DNA of 64,000 bases. Source: Synergistota bacterium. Lineage in GTDB: Bacteria; Synergistota; Synergistia; Synergistales; Synergistaceae. Of the stretch, positions 9,205 to 16,597 are shown piece after piece. The position numbers and the translations under genes were made by a program. The notes beneath the pieces are model-generated. The model saw only the letters and a list, made by a program, of their open reading frames with translations, made no database searches and had not been told where the DNA came from. Location: the NCBI GenBank assembly GCA_023450745.1, contig JAEXGR010000027.1, forward strand, positions 4,121-68,120, read 5' to 3'. Numbering within the stretch: position 1 is the stretch's first letter; each line of letters opens with the position of its first letter.

Positions 9205-9308
9205 ATATCCTGCCGCAGGCGGCTCTGCCGGCGTTCCGGCGGCGAAAGCGGCGCGGCGGCGGACGGGGAAAATAGACAACTGTAAAATGCGTTCTACCTA
9301 TTCCCTTT

Positions 9309-9366
9309 TTATTAAAAATAGCTTAATATACCTATGGGTATAGCTTAAAAAAGCTATTTTTAATAA
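9309..9366. promoter_or_regulatory. Nested palindromic operator upstream of the Lrp-type regulator
   Basis: A perfect 16-bp inverted repeat, TTATTAAAAATAGCTT (9309-9324) and its complement (9351-9366), encloses a second palindrome TATACC-TATG-GGTATA (9327-9342). TAGCTTAA also occurs as a direct repeat at 9319 and 9341. The block ends 20 bases before the regulator's ATG and just upstream of its ribosome binding site. Lrp/AsnC proteins commonly autoregulate through AT-rich palindromic sites, so autoregulation is the natural reading; it is inferred. Confidence 0.7.
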
Positions 9367-9386
9367 GAGGGTAGGGGGAGTTGCCG

Positions 9387-9866
9387 ATGTTGAGCAGTAA
9401 ACTGCTTGATGATATTGGAAGACAGATTCTAAGAATACTTCAAGAAGACGGCAGGATATCTTTTAACGAACTTGGCAGAAGGGTCGGCCTCTCTTCACCG
9501 GCGGTCGCGGAGCGCGTGCGCCGTATGGAGGAAGCCGGAATCATTCTGGGCTACCGCGCGGTCGTAGACCAGGCGCGGGTGGGTTATCCGATAATGGCGT
9601 TTATCCGCCTCTCCATTCCGGTGTCATTCCTTGCTCAGGCCGACGAACTGGCGAAGGCCATTCCGGAAGTGCTTGAGTGCCACCACCTTACGGGAAGCGA
9701 CGGCGTCATCTTGAAGGTCGTCGTCTCATCTGTAGGTCATCTGGAGGAGGTCATCAGCCAGATGGGCAGCTGCGGCATGACGACGACGGCGATCGTCCTT
9801 TCTTCTCCGGTCGTCTCGCGCCCGATTGACCCCATCAAACAGCAAACTCCTCCCCCGACCGTTTAG
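9387..9866 (+). CDS. Lrp/AsnC-family transcriptional regulator
   Basis: 159-residue feast/famine regulator: an N-terminal winged helix-turn-helix (D-x-x-x-R-Q-I-L-R-I-L-Q-E-D-G-R-I-S-F, then R-R-V-G-L-S-S-P-A-V-A-E-R-V-R-R-M-E) and a C-terminal RAM ligand-binding domain (about residues 60-150). Such proteins bind amino acids and control amino-acid metabolism or transport. I chose ATG 9387, six bases after AGGGGGAG; an in-frame TTG at 9381 abuts that site and is too close. The gene stands alone between carAB and gyrA, behind an elaborate palindrome that is probably its own operator. The effector amino acid cannot be read from sequence. Confidence 0.9.
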   Translation: MLSSKLLDDIGRQILRILQEDGRISFNELGRRVGLSSPAVAERVRRMEEAGIILGYRAVVDQARVGYPIMAFIRLSIPVSFLAQADELAKAIPEVLECHHLTGSDGVILKVVVSSVGHLEEVISQMGSCGMTTTAIVLSSPVVSRPIDPIKQQTPPPTV

Positions 9867-9900
9867 TGCGGGATAAAATTAGTCTGTTTCTGATTTTTTC

Positions 9901-9929
9901 TTACATTAAACCCTGTCTTATGGTAAAAT
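9901..9929 (+). promoter_or_regulatory. Candidate promoter for gyrA-psd-pssA
   Basis: TTACAT (9901-9906), 17-base spacer, TAAAAT (9924-9929). Initiation about seven bases downstream would place a perfect hairpin (9945-9967) almost at the 5' end of the mRNA. Confidence 0.6.
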
Positions 9930-9944
9930 ATATAAGCTGAATTA

Positions 9945-9967
9945 AAAGCGGCGAATATCGCCGCTTT
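9945..9967 (+). promoter_or_regulatory. Stem-loop at the 5' end of the gyrA leader
   Basis: AAAGCGGCGA (9945-9954), a 3-base ATA loop and the perfect complement TCGCCGCTTT (9958-9967). Only a weak T tract (ATTGTT) follows, so it is a poor terminator. Its position right after the predicted start site suggests an mRNA-stabilising or regulatory hairpin. Confidence 0.5.
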
Positions 9968-10061
9968 ATTGTTGGAAAAGTTTTTATATCGGCAACAACG
10001 GCAGCCCACGGTTTTTCGATATAATCAACGCTTTCACATAGAGCGCCTCGGAGGTATACAT

Positions 10062-12515
10062 ATGGATCACAATTCGAAGCAGAGCAACCTTTTTGAAATA
10101 AATAAGGTGATACCTCTGCCGCTGGAAGAAGAGATAAAGCAAAGTTACCTGAATTACGCGATGAGCGTCATCGTCGGCCGCGCGCTCCCCGACGCGCGCG
10201 ACGGCCTGAAGCCGGTCCAGAGAAGGATACTGTACGCGATGATGGAGCTTGGCGTGCGCCACAGCCAGTCCTTCAAAAAGTCGGCGCGTATCGTCGGCGA
10301 AACGATGGGTAAGTACCATCCGCACGGCGACGCGGCGATATACGACACGATGGCCCGCCTTTCGCAGGACTTCAGTATGCGCTACCAGCTCGTCGACGGT
10401 CAAGGAAACTTTGGTTCGATAGACGGCGATCCCCCCGCGGCGATGCGTTACACGGAGGCGCGCCTCCACGCGCTTGGCGAGGAGATGCTGACCGACATCA
10501 ACGAAGAGACGGTGGACTGGGGCCCGAACTTTGACGAATCCCTTGAAGAGCCTCTCGTTCTGCCCTCGCGCATTCCCAACCTGCTGGTAAACGGCAGCAC
10601 GGGCATCGCCGTCGGCATGGCGACCAACATGCCGCCGCACAACTTAGGCGAGGCCGTCAACGTCTGCTGCGCGATCCTCGAAAACCCCGAGATCGAACTG
10701 GGCGAGCTGATGGCCCTCATGCCGGGGCCGGATTTCCCGACCGGCGGCATCATTCTCGGCCGCGAGGGAATTATCGACGCCTACCGCACGGGACGCGGCA
10801 GGCTCGTCGTCCGCGGGCGCGTGGATGTCGAAGAGGGACGCAAGGGCAAGCGTTCGATCATCATCTCCGAGATCCCCTATATGGTCAACAAGACCAACTT
10901 CATAGAGACCATCGCGAAGGGCGTGCAGAGCGGCATCATAGACGGCATCTCCGACCTCCGCGACGAATCCGACAGAAACGGAATGCGCATCGTCGTCGAG
11001 CTTCAGCGCGACGCCGACCCGAACCTCGTGCTGCGCCAGCTCTATACGCGCACGCAGCTGCAAAGCACCTTCGGCGTGATAAACCTCGCCATCGTGAACG
11101 GCGAGACGAGGGAGCTGCCGCTTAAAGAGCTGGTGCAGATATTCCTCGACCATCGCCGCGAGGTGGTGCGCCGGCGCACGGAGTTCCGCCTGCGCAAGGC
11201 GGAGGACCGCCGCCACATCGTCGAAGGGCTGCTTCGCGCCCTCGACGTTATCGATCAGGTCATCCGCATCATCAGAAGTTCCGACACGGCGGCCGCGGCG
11301 CGGAACAACCTCATCGAGGAACTTGGCTTCACCGAGATCCAGGCCCAGGCGATCCTCGATATGCGGCTCCAGCGCCTTACGGGACTTGAGCGCGAGAAGC
11401 TCGATACCGAATTGGCGCAGCTTCTGATGGATATCGAGCGTTACAACAGCATCCTGTCAAGCCACCTGATACTGGACTCCGTCGTCAAAGACGAGCTGTT
11501 GGAGATCAAGAAAAATTACAGCGACAAGCGCCGCACGGATATTGAAAACGCCGCCGACGAGGTTGCCGACGAAGACCTCATCCCCGAAGAGGATATCGTC
11601 GTCGCCCTCTCGCGCGACGGCTACATCCGCCGTATGCCATTGCAGGACTACCGCGTGCAGCAGCGCGGCGGCAAGGGCGTCAAGGGCGTCGCGACGAAGG
11701 CGGAGGACGAAATCGCGATTATCGCCACCACCACGACGCACCGGACCCTTTACCTCTTCACGAGCAAGGGGCGCGTCTTCGGCGTGCGCGGCTTCTCTCT
11801 GCCGGAGCCCAAGACCGGTAAGGGCAAGCTGGTAGGAACGATAATCACCCTTGAAAAAGAGGAAAAGGTCGTGGCGATCAAGGACAGCCAGCTCGGCGGG
11901 ACCAAGTTTATCTTTTTCGTCACGAAGCAGGGCACGGCGAAGAGGCTCCCCGTCGAGGAACTCGAAGGGCTCACAAGGGCCGGGCGCCGCGTGCTCGGAC
12001 TCTCCGACGGAGACGACATCGCGCGCGTCCGCACCACCAGCGGCACGGACGACCTGCTGCTCACCACGGCGCTGGGACAGACGCTGCGCGTCAATGAAGA
12101 GGAGTTCCGCCCGCTCGGCCGTCAGGCGCAGGGCGTGCGCGGGATACGCCTCGACGAGGGCGACAGCGTCGTCGGCTGCGACGTCGTGAGCGACGGCCGT
12201 CAGGTGCTCTTCATCAGCGAGCGCGGCATCGGCAAGCGCACCGCCTACGACGAATTTACCCAGCACCATCGCGCCGGCTACGGCGTGCGCGCGATGAAAC
12301 TCTCCGAAAAGACGGGCTCGCTCGTCGGCGCCTGGGGCGTCCAGGAGGACGAGGAGATCATCGTCATCAGCAGCAAGGGCCGCATGGTGCGTATCGGCGC
12401 GAAGGAGATCTCGACGCTCTCCCGCACGGCGACCGGTTATATGATCGTGACGCTCGACGAGGGCGACACCGTGGCCGATATCAGCATCGTCCGCAAGGAC
12501 GAAGGAGAGGAATAA
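10062..12515 (+). CDS. gyrA: DNA gyrase subunit A
   Basis: 817-residue breakage-reunion subunit of DNA gyrase, which introduces negative supercoils with GyrB. The N-terminal topoisomerase IV/gyrase domain has the catalytic Tyr130 in A-M-R-Y-T-E-A-R. The C-terminal beta-pinwheel carries a GyrA-box-like Q-Q-R-G-G-K-G-V, which favours GyrA over ParC. The quinolone-determining segment reads H-P-H-G-D-A-A-I-Y-D, with Ala91 where Escherichia coli has Ser83. The ATG at 10062 follows GGAGG by about eight bases; a longer in-frame extension from 9969 is not GyrA-like. psd follows after five bases, an unusual pairing of topology and lipid genes in one operon. Confidence 0.95.
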   Translation: MDHNSKQSNLFEINKVIPLPLEEEIKQSYLNYAMSVIVGRALPDARDGLKPVQRRILYAMMELGVRHSQSFKKSARIVGETMGKYHPHGDAAIYDTMARLSQDFSMRYQLVDGQGNFGSIDGDPPAAMRYTEARLHALGEEMLTDINEETVDWGPNFDESLEEPLVLPSRIPNLLVNGSTGIAVGMATNMPPHNLGEAVNVCCAILENPEIELGELMALMPGPDFPTGGIILGREGIIDAYRTGRGRLVVRGRVDVEEGRKGKRSIIISEIPYMVNKTNFIETIAKGVQSGIIDGISDLRDESDRNGMRIVVELQRDADPNLVLRQLYTRTQLQSTFGVINLAIVNGETRELPLKELVQIFLDHRREVVRRRTEFRLRKAEDRRHIVEGLLRALDVIDQVIRIIRSSDTAAAARNNLIEELGFTEIQAQAILDMRLQRLTGLEREKLDTELAQLLMDIERYNSILSSHLILDSVVKDELLEIKKNYSDKRRTDIENAADEVADEDLIPEEDIVVALSRDGYIRRMPLQDYRVQQRGGKGVKGVATKAEDEIAIIATTTTHRTLYLFTSKGRVFGVRGFSLPEPKTGKGKLVGTIITLEKEEKVVAIKDSQLGGTKFIFFVTKQGTAKRLPVEELEGLTRAGRRVLGLSDGDDIARVRTTSGTDDLLLTTALGQTLRVNEEEFRPLGRQAQGVRGIRLDEGDSVVGCDVVSDGRQVLFISERGIGKRTAYDEFTQHHRAGYGVRAMKLSEKTGSLVGAWGVQEDEEIIVISSKGRMVRIGAKEISTLSRTATGYMIVTLDEGDTVADISIVRKDEGEE

Positions 12516-12520
12516 CGAAA

Positions 12521-13147
12521 ATGAAGCTTGCCCGCGACGGCTATCCGATGATAGCGGCGCTTGTTTTCATGATGGCGGGGGGATGGCTCATCTCCCCCTG
12601 GATATCCATCTGCCTCTTTGTCCCCTTCTGCATCGTCGTCTGGTTTTTTCGCGATCCCGAACGCGCGCCGGAGCGCGCTCTGGCGCGCGGCGATTTCCTG
12701 AGCCCGGCCGACGGCAAGGTCGTCGAGATCGAGGAGGCCGAACAGGAGTATGTCGGCCGCGCGGTTAAGATCGGCATCTTCATGAACGCTTTCAACGTTC
12801 ACGTCAACCGCTTTCCGACGGCGGGCGCGGTCAAATATATAAAATACGTCCCCGGCAAAAAATGGTTCGCCTTCGCCCCGAAGGCCTCGGAGCTGAATGA
12901 GCGTTTGTACGTAGGGGCGGAGTCAGAGTTTGGGCGCTTCCTGCTGGTACAGATCGCCGGTATACTGGCCAGAAGAATCGTATTGCGCGTCCGCATGGAC
13001 GACGTAGTGCCAATCGGCGGCAGATATGGTATGATAAAGATGGGGTCAAAGGTTGATATATACCTTCCTCCAGGAATTATGCCTAATGTTAAGATCGGTG
13101 ACCAGGTGCTTGCCGGGCACAGTATAATAGGAGTGTGCAAAAAATGA
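12521..13147 (+). CDS. psd: Phosphatidylserine decarboxylase (short, Psd-like proenzyme)
   Basis: 208-residue membrane-associated pyruvoyl enzyme that decarboxylates phosphatidylserine to phosphatidylethanolamine. It belongs to the short form (about 200-215 residues) common outside enterobacteria. The N-terminus has hydrophobic segments (about residues 8-40), and P-A-D-G-K-V marks the family core. The self-cleavage site is the C-terminal M-G-S-K-V-D-I-Y-L-P, where Ser176 should become the pyruvoyl group. It begins five bases after gyrA and its TGA overlaps the pssA ATG. Together psd and pssA form the complete route from CDP-diacylglycerol to phosphatidylethanolamine. Confidence 0.93.
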   Translation: MKLARDGYPMIAALVFMMAGGWLISPWISICLFVPFCIVVWFFRDPERAPERALARGDFLSPADGKVVEIEEAEQEYVGRAVKIGIFMNAFNVHVNRFPTAGAVKYIKYVPGKKWFAFAPKASELNERLYVGAESEFGRFLLVQIAGILARRIVLRVRMDDVVPIGGRYGMIKMGSKVDIYLPPGIMPNVKIGDQVLAGHSIIGVCKK

Positions 13148-13887
13148 GAAAAGTAGACAGAAAAGTGAACAACATCCCCATCAAGACGATAATTCCCAAT
13201 ATGATAACGAGCGGCAGCGTCTTCTGCGGCGTATCGTCGCTGATTCTTACCGCCCATGAACGCTTTATTCCGGCCGCCCTTTTGATTTGCTTCGCGGTAT
13301 TTTTCGACGTAATGGACGGTCGCGTCGCCCGCAGCCTCGGCGGCAGCAGCGCCTTCGGGGAGGAGCTGGACAGCCTCGCGGACGCGATCAGCTTCGGCGT
13401 CGCCCCCGCCTTCCTCATCTACAACGCTTATATTGGCGTGGAGAGCGGCATCTGGGGGCCGCTTACGGCGTCCTTCTTCGCCCTCTGCGGCGTCCTGCGC
13501 CTCGCGCGCTTCAACGTCACCCACGTTCCGGCGGGGCCGTTCCAGGGCCTGCCGATTCCCGCGGGCGGCCTGGCGCTCGCCGCCGTCGTAATCGCCCGCC
13601 TGCCCATCACACCGCTAGTCGCGATGTCGGCGATGTGCTTCGTCGGCGCGCTGATGGTGAGCTCCGTGCCTTACTGCAACGCGAAGAAGCTCAAGAAATC
13701 GAATGTCAGCCGCGCGAAACTCTACGGACTGATGACGTTTATCGCCCTCTGCTTCTTTATTTTGCGCGAAAAGGCTTTCCTTGCCATGGCGGTAATGTAT
13801 ATAATAAGCGGGTTGGTGAAGTTTGACGGAGCGGAGTGGATAATGCTCCACCCGGAGGACGAGCGGTCGGCTCACGAAAAAGACTAG
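13144..13887 (+). CDS. pssA: CDP-diacylglycerol-serine O-phosphatidyltransferase
   Basis: 247-residue integral membrane enzyme of the CDP-alcohol phosphatidyltransferase family; it makes phosphatidylserine from CDP-diacylglycerol and serine. The family motif D-x-x-D-G-x-x-A-R-x(8)-G-x-x-x-D-x-x-x-D is visible as D-V-M-D-G-R-V-A-R ... G-E-E-L-D-S-L-A-D. Several hydrophobic segments follow. I chose ATG 13144, which overlaps the psd stop as ATGA and has AGGAG ten bases upstream; a GTG at 13135 sits too close to that site. The product is the substrate of the psd enzyme encoded just upstream. Confidence 0.93.
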   Translation: MRKVDRKVNNIPIKTIIPNMITSGSVFCGVSSLILTAHERFIPAALLICFAVFFDVMDGRVARSLGGSSAFGEELDSLADAISFGVAPAFLIYNAYIGVESGIWGPLTASFFALCGVLRLARFNVTHVPAGPFQGLPIPAGGLALAAVVIARLPITPLVAMSAMCFVGALMVSSVPYCNAKKLKKSNVSRAKLYGLMTFIALCFFILREKAFLAMAVMYIISGLVKFDGAEWIMLHPEDERSAHEKD

Positions 13888-13911
13888 ACGCTTACAGCCT
13901 TTGGATACTAT

Positions 13912-13946
13912 CCCCGGCTCCGCCTAGGCGAAGCCGGGGTTTTTTA
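13912..13946 (+). terminator. Rho-independent terminator after pssA
   Basis: CCCCGGCT (13912-13919) pairs with AGCCGGGG (13932-13939), with a further inner CGC-CTAG-GCG stem, followed by T7. Confidence 0.9.
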
Positions 13947-14044
13947 ATAGTAAACCGCCTCCCTTCAGCAGGGCCGGCGGCTGGCAATTTTAACGGGTTT
14001 TAAACGATAATGATTTTGTCGTACGTTTATAAGGGGGAAATTTG

Positions 14045-15805
14045 ATGAAAAAAATTATGACCGGCAATGAAGCGATCGCCCGCGGCGCCTGGGAGGCCGG
14101 GCTCCACGTGGCGGCCGCCTATCCGGGGACGCCTTCTACGGAGATACTGGAAAACCTCGCCGGGTACCAAGAGGTTTACTCGGAGTGGGCGACGAATGAG
14201 AAGGTCGCGCTTGAGGTGGCGGCCGGCGCCTCGATGGCGGGGGCCCGCGCGCTCGCCGCGATGAAACACGTCGGCCTTAACGTCGCCGCGGACCCGCTCT
14301 TCACGCTCGCCTACACGGGCGTAAACGGCGGCCTCGTCGTCGTCACGGCGGACGACCCGGGGCTCTTCAGCTCGCAGAACGAGCAGGACAACCGCTTCTA
14401 TGCCTCGCACGCGAAGCTCGCGATGCTGGAACCCTCCGACAGCCAGGAGTGCCTCGACTTCATCAAAGAGGCTTTCGAGATATCGGAAAAGTTCGACACG
14501 CCCGTGCTCTTCCGCGTCAGCACCCGCATCTGCCACAGCAAGACGCTCGTCGAGCCGGGCGCGCGCGCGGCCGTCGCCGTGCGTCCCTACGAAAAGAACA
14601 GCGCGAAATACGTCATGGCTCCCGCCAACGCTAAACGGCGCAAGCACCTGATGGAGGAGCGGATCGCCGCGCTCAAGGCCTTTGCCGAGGCGACGCCGCT
14701 CAACCGCGTCGAGCGCGGCGGCAAGACCGGCGTCATTACGAGCGGCATCTCCTACAATCACGCGAAAGAGGTCTTCGGCGAAGACGCCTCCTACCTTAAA
14801 CTCGGCTTCACCTGGCCGCTGCCGGAGAAGAAGATCCGCGACTTCGCCGCCTCGGTGGAGACACTTTACGTCATCGAGGAAAATGAACCCTATATCGAAG
14901 ATTTTGTGAAGACCCTCGGCCTCGCCTGCGTCGGCCGGGAGAAGCTTCCCTGGGTGGACGAGCTGACGCCGGAGGTTATCCGCCGCGCCTTCTTCCCCGA
15001 CGAGGCCGAAAAGGGCGGCTACGCGATCGAGGCCGACATCCCGCCGCGTCCTCCCGTGCTCTGCGCGGGCTGCACGCACCGCGGCTTCTTCTACGAGGTC
15101 GGCAAATATAAGGACGTCGTCGTCACCGGCGACATCGGCTGCTACACCCTCGGCATGGTGCCGCCGCTCTCGGTGACGGATTCCGTTATCTGCATGGGGG
15201 CGAGCGTCTCCGCGGGCATCGGTTTCCGCAAGGCCGTCGGCATTGCGGGGCGCAAAGAGAAGGTCTTTGCCGTCATCGGCGACTCCACTTTCTTCCATTC
15301 CGGCATTACGGGACTCATAGACGCGATCGTCAACAAGGCTCCGATCGTCGTCAACATCCTTGACAACCGGATCACGGCGATGACCGGCCATCAGGAGAAT
15401 CCCGGCACGGGACGCACGCTGATGGGCGAGCCTACGCATCAGGTGGACCTCCGGGCGCTCTGCGTCGCCTGCGGCGTGAAAGAGGAGAACATCCGCCTTA
15501 TCGACCCCTACGACCTTGCGGCGACAAAAGAGGCGGTGAAGGCCGGTTATGAGTCTGAGGAACCCTTCGTCATCATCACCACCTCCCCCTGTGCGCTCAT
15601 TAAAGAGGTCGTCAAAAGACGCGCCAATATGAAGTGCGTCGTGGACGAGGAAAAATGCGTTAAATGTAAATTGTGCCTTAAGGCCGGCTGCCCCGCGGTT
15701 AACTTCCGCGGCGGGCGCGTCTACATCGACCGCGCCTCCTGCAACGGCTGCACGGTATGTATGCAGATCTGCCCGAAGAAGGCCATCTCACGGGAGGGTG
15801 AATAA
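14045..15805 (+). CDS. iorA: Indolepyruvate:ferredoxin oxidoreductase, alpha subunit
   Basis: 586-residue TPP and iron-sulfur subunit of IOR, which oxidatively decarboxylates aryl 2-oxoacids from aromatic amino-acid transamination to aryl-acetyl-CoA, reducing ferredoxin. The pyrimidine-binding domain lies N-terminal (A-Y-P-G-T-P-S-T-E-I-L). The TPP/Mg motif G-D-I-G-C-Y-T-L-G is near residue 362. The C-terminus carries two [4Fe-4S] motifs, C-V-K-C-K-L-C-L-K-A-G-C and C-N-G-C-T-V-C-M-Q-I-C. ATG 14045 follows GGGGG by seven bases; an in-frame TTG one codon earlier is less likely. iorB starts two bases after the stop. Confidence 0.96.
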   Translation: MKKIMTGNEAIARGAWEAGLHVAAAYPGTPSTEILENLAGYQEVYSEWATNEKVALEVAAGASMAGARALAAMKHVGLNVAADPLFTLAYTGVNGGLVVVTADDPGLFSSQNEQDNRFYASHAKLAMLEPSDSQECLDFIKEAFEISEKFDTPVLFRVSTRICHSKTLVEPGARAAVAVRPYEKNSAKYVMAPANAKRRKHLMEERIAALKAFAEATPLNRVERGGKTGVITSGISYNHAKEVFGEDASYLKLGFTWPLPEKKIRDFAASVETLYVIEENEPYIEDFVKTLGLACVGREKLPWVDELTPEVIRRAFFPDEAEKGGYAIEADIPPRPPVLCAGCTHRGFFYEVGKYKDVVVTGDIGCYTLGMVPPLSVTDSVICMGASVSAGIGFRKAVGIAGRKEKVFAVIGDSTFFHSGITGLIDAIVNKAPIVVNILDNRITAMTGHQENPGTGRTLMGEPTHQVDLRALCVACGVKEENIRLIDPYDLAATKEAVKAGYESEEPFVIITTSPCALIKEVVKRRANMKCVVDEEKCVKCKLCLKAGCPAVNFRGGRVYIDRASCNGCTVCMQICPKKAISREGE

Positions 15806-15807
15806 CG

Positions 15808-16428
15808 ATGAATAAAAACGATATCACAAGCCGCCCGCACGCCGGCGGCGGGGACTGCCGCACCAAAAGCATCCTGCTGGTCGGAGTCGGCGGACAGGGC
15901 ACCATCTTAGCCTCGAAGATACTCTCCGAGGGGCTGGTCCGCAAGGGCTACGACGTAAAAATGTCGGAGATACACGGCATGAGCCAGCGCGGCGGCAGCG
16001 TCACCACGCATGTCCGCTACGGCGCCAAAGTCGCCTCGCCCGTCGTCCCCGAGGGAGAGGCCGACGTTCTCGTCGCCTTCGAGAAGGTCGAGGCGGCGCG
16101 CTGGCTTAAGTATCTGAAAAAGGACGGCACGCTCGTCGTCAACAACTTTGAGATATATTCGCTGCCCGTGCTCACCGGCGCGGCGGAATACCCCGAGGGC
16201 GTCATTGAAAAGCTCAAGGCCGCGGTGCCGAACACCAAGTGCTTCAACGCCGGGGAGATCGCCGAGTCCCTCGGCAACATCAAAGCGCAGAACGTCGTGC
16301 TGCTCGGAGCGCTCGTCAAGGCGATGGGCCTTGAAGACCTCGACTGGCAGGCCGTTCTCGCCGAGACCGTGCCGCCGAAGCTGCTCGACCTGAACCTCAA
16401 AGCCTTCGCGGCGGGGCTGGCGCAGTAA
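15808..16428 (+). CDS. iorB: Indolepyruvate:ferredoxin oxidoreductase, beta subunit
   Basis: 206-residue gamma-domain-type subunit of IOR; it partners IorA to form the active oxidoreductase. The N-terminal glycine-rich V-G-V-G-G-Q-G-T-I-L-A-S-K motif and the following E-I-H-G-M-S-Q-R-G-G-S-V motif are diagnostic of the pyruvate/ketoisovalerate oxidoreductase catalytic domain. The gene is immediately downstream of iorA and ends before a 17-bp-stem terminator. A short N-terminal extension (about 18 residues, Asn-, Lys- and His-rich) precedes the core. Confidence 0.95.
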   Translation: MNKNDITSRPHAGGGDCRTKSILLVGVGGQGTILASKILSEGLVRKGYDVKMSEIHGMSQRGGSVTTHVRYGAKVASPVVPEGEADVLVAFEKVEAARWLKYLKKDGTLVVNNFEIYSLPVLTGAAEYPEGVIEKLKAAVPNTKCFNAGEIAESLGNIKAQNVVLLGALVKAMGLEDLDWQAVLAETVPPKLLDLNLKAFAAGLAQ

Positions 16429-16447
16429 TAAATACGGACGACGCATG

Positions 16448-16488
16448 AGATCAGGCGCGCCGGCTTTCCGCCGGCGCGCCTGATCTTT
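16448..16488. terminator. Strong hairpin terminator after iorAB
   Basis: Perfect 17-bp stem (16448-16464 with 16470-16486), loop TTTCC, followed by a short T run. It ends iorAB and may also stop leftward transcription. Confidence 0.8.
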
Positions 16489-16532
16489 ATATATGCGCCT
16501 GGTCCTTTTTTCGTCCCTCGCGCCCGCATATT

Positions 16533-16564
16533 AAAAGACGGCGCGGATGATTTCACCCGCGCCG
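16533..16564 (-). terminator. Terminator for the leftward secreted-repeat gene
   Basis: CGGCGCGG (16539-16546) pairs with CCGCGCCG (16557-16564). On the minus strand the stem is followed by TCTTTTAA. It lies 34 bases past the stop of the minus-strand gene. Confidence 0.65.
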
Positions 16565-16597
16565 CGTTGACTGTTCGCTATTATCTGGTTTTTTTGC

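Noticed and set aside
10062..12515. Topoisomerase IV subunit ParC instead of GyrA
   Set aside because: A GyrA-box-like Q-Q-R-G-G-K-G motif is present at the start of the C-terminal pinwheel.
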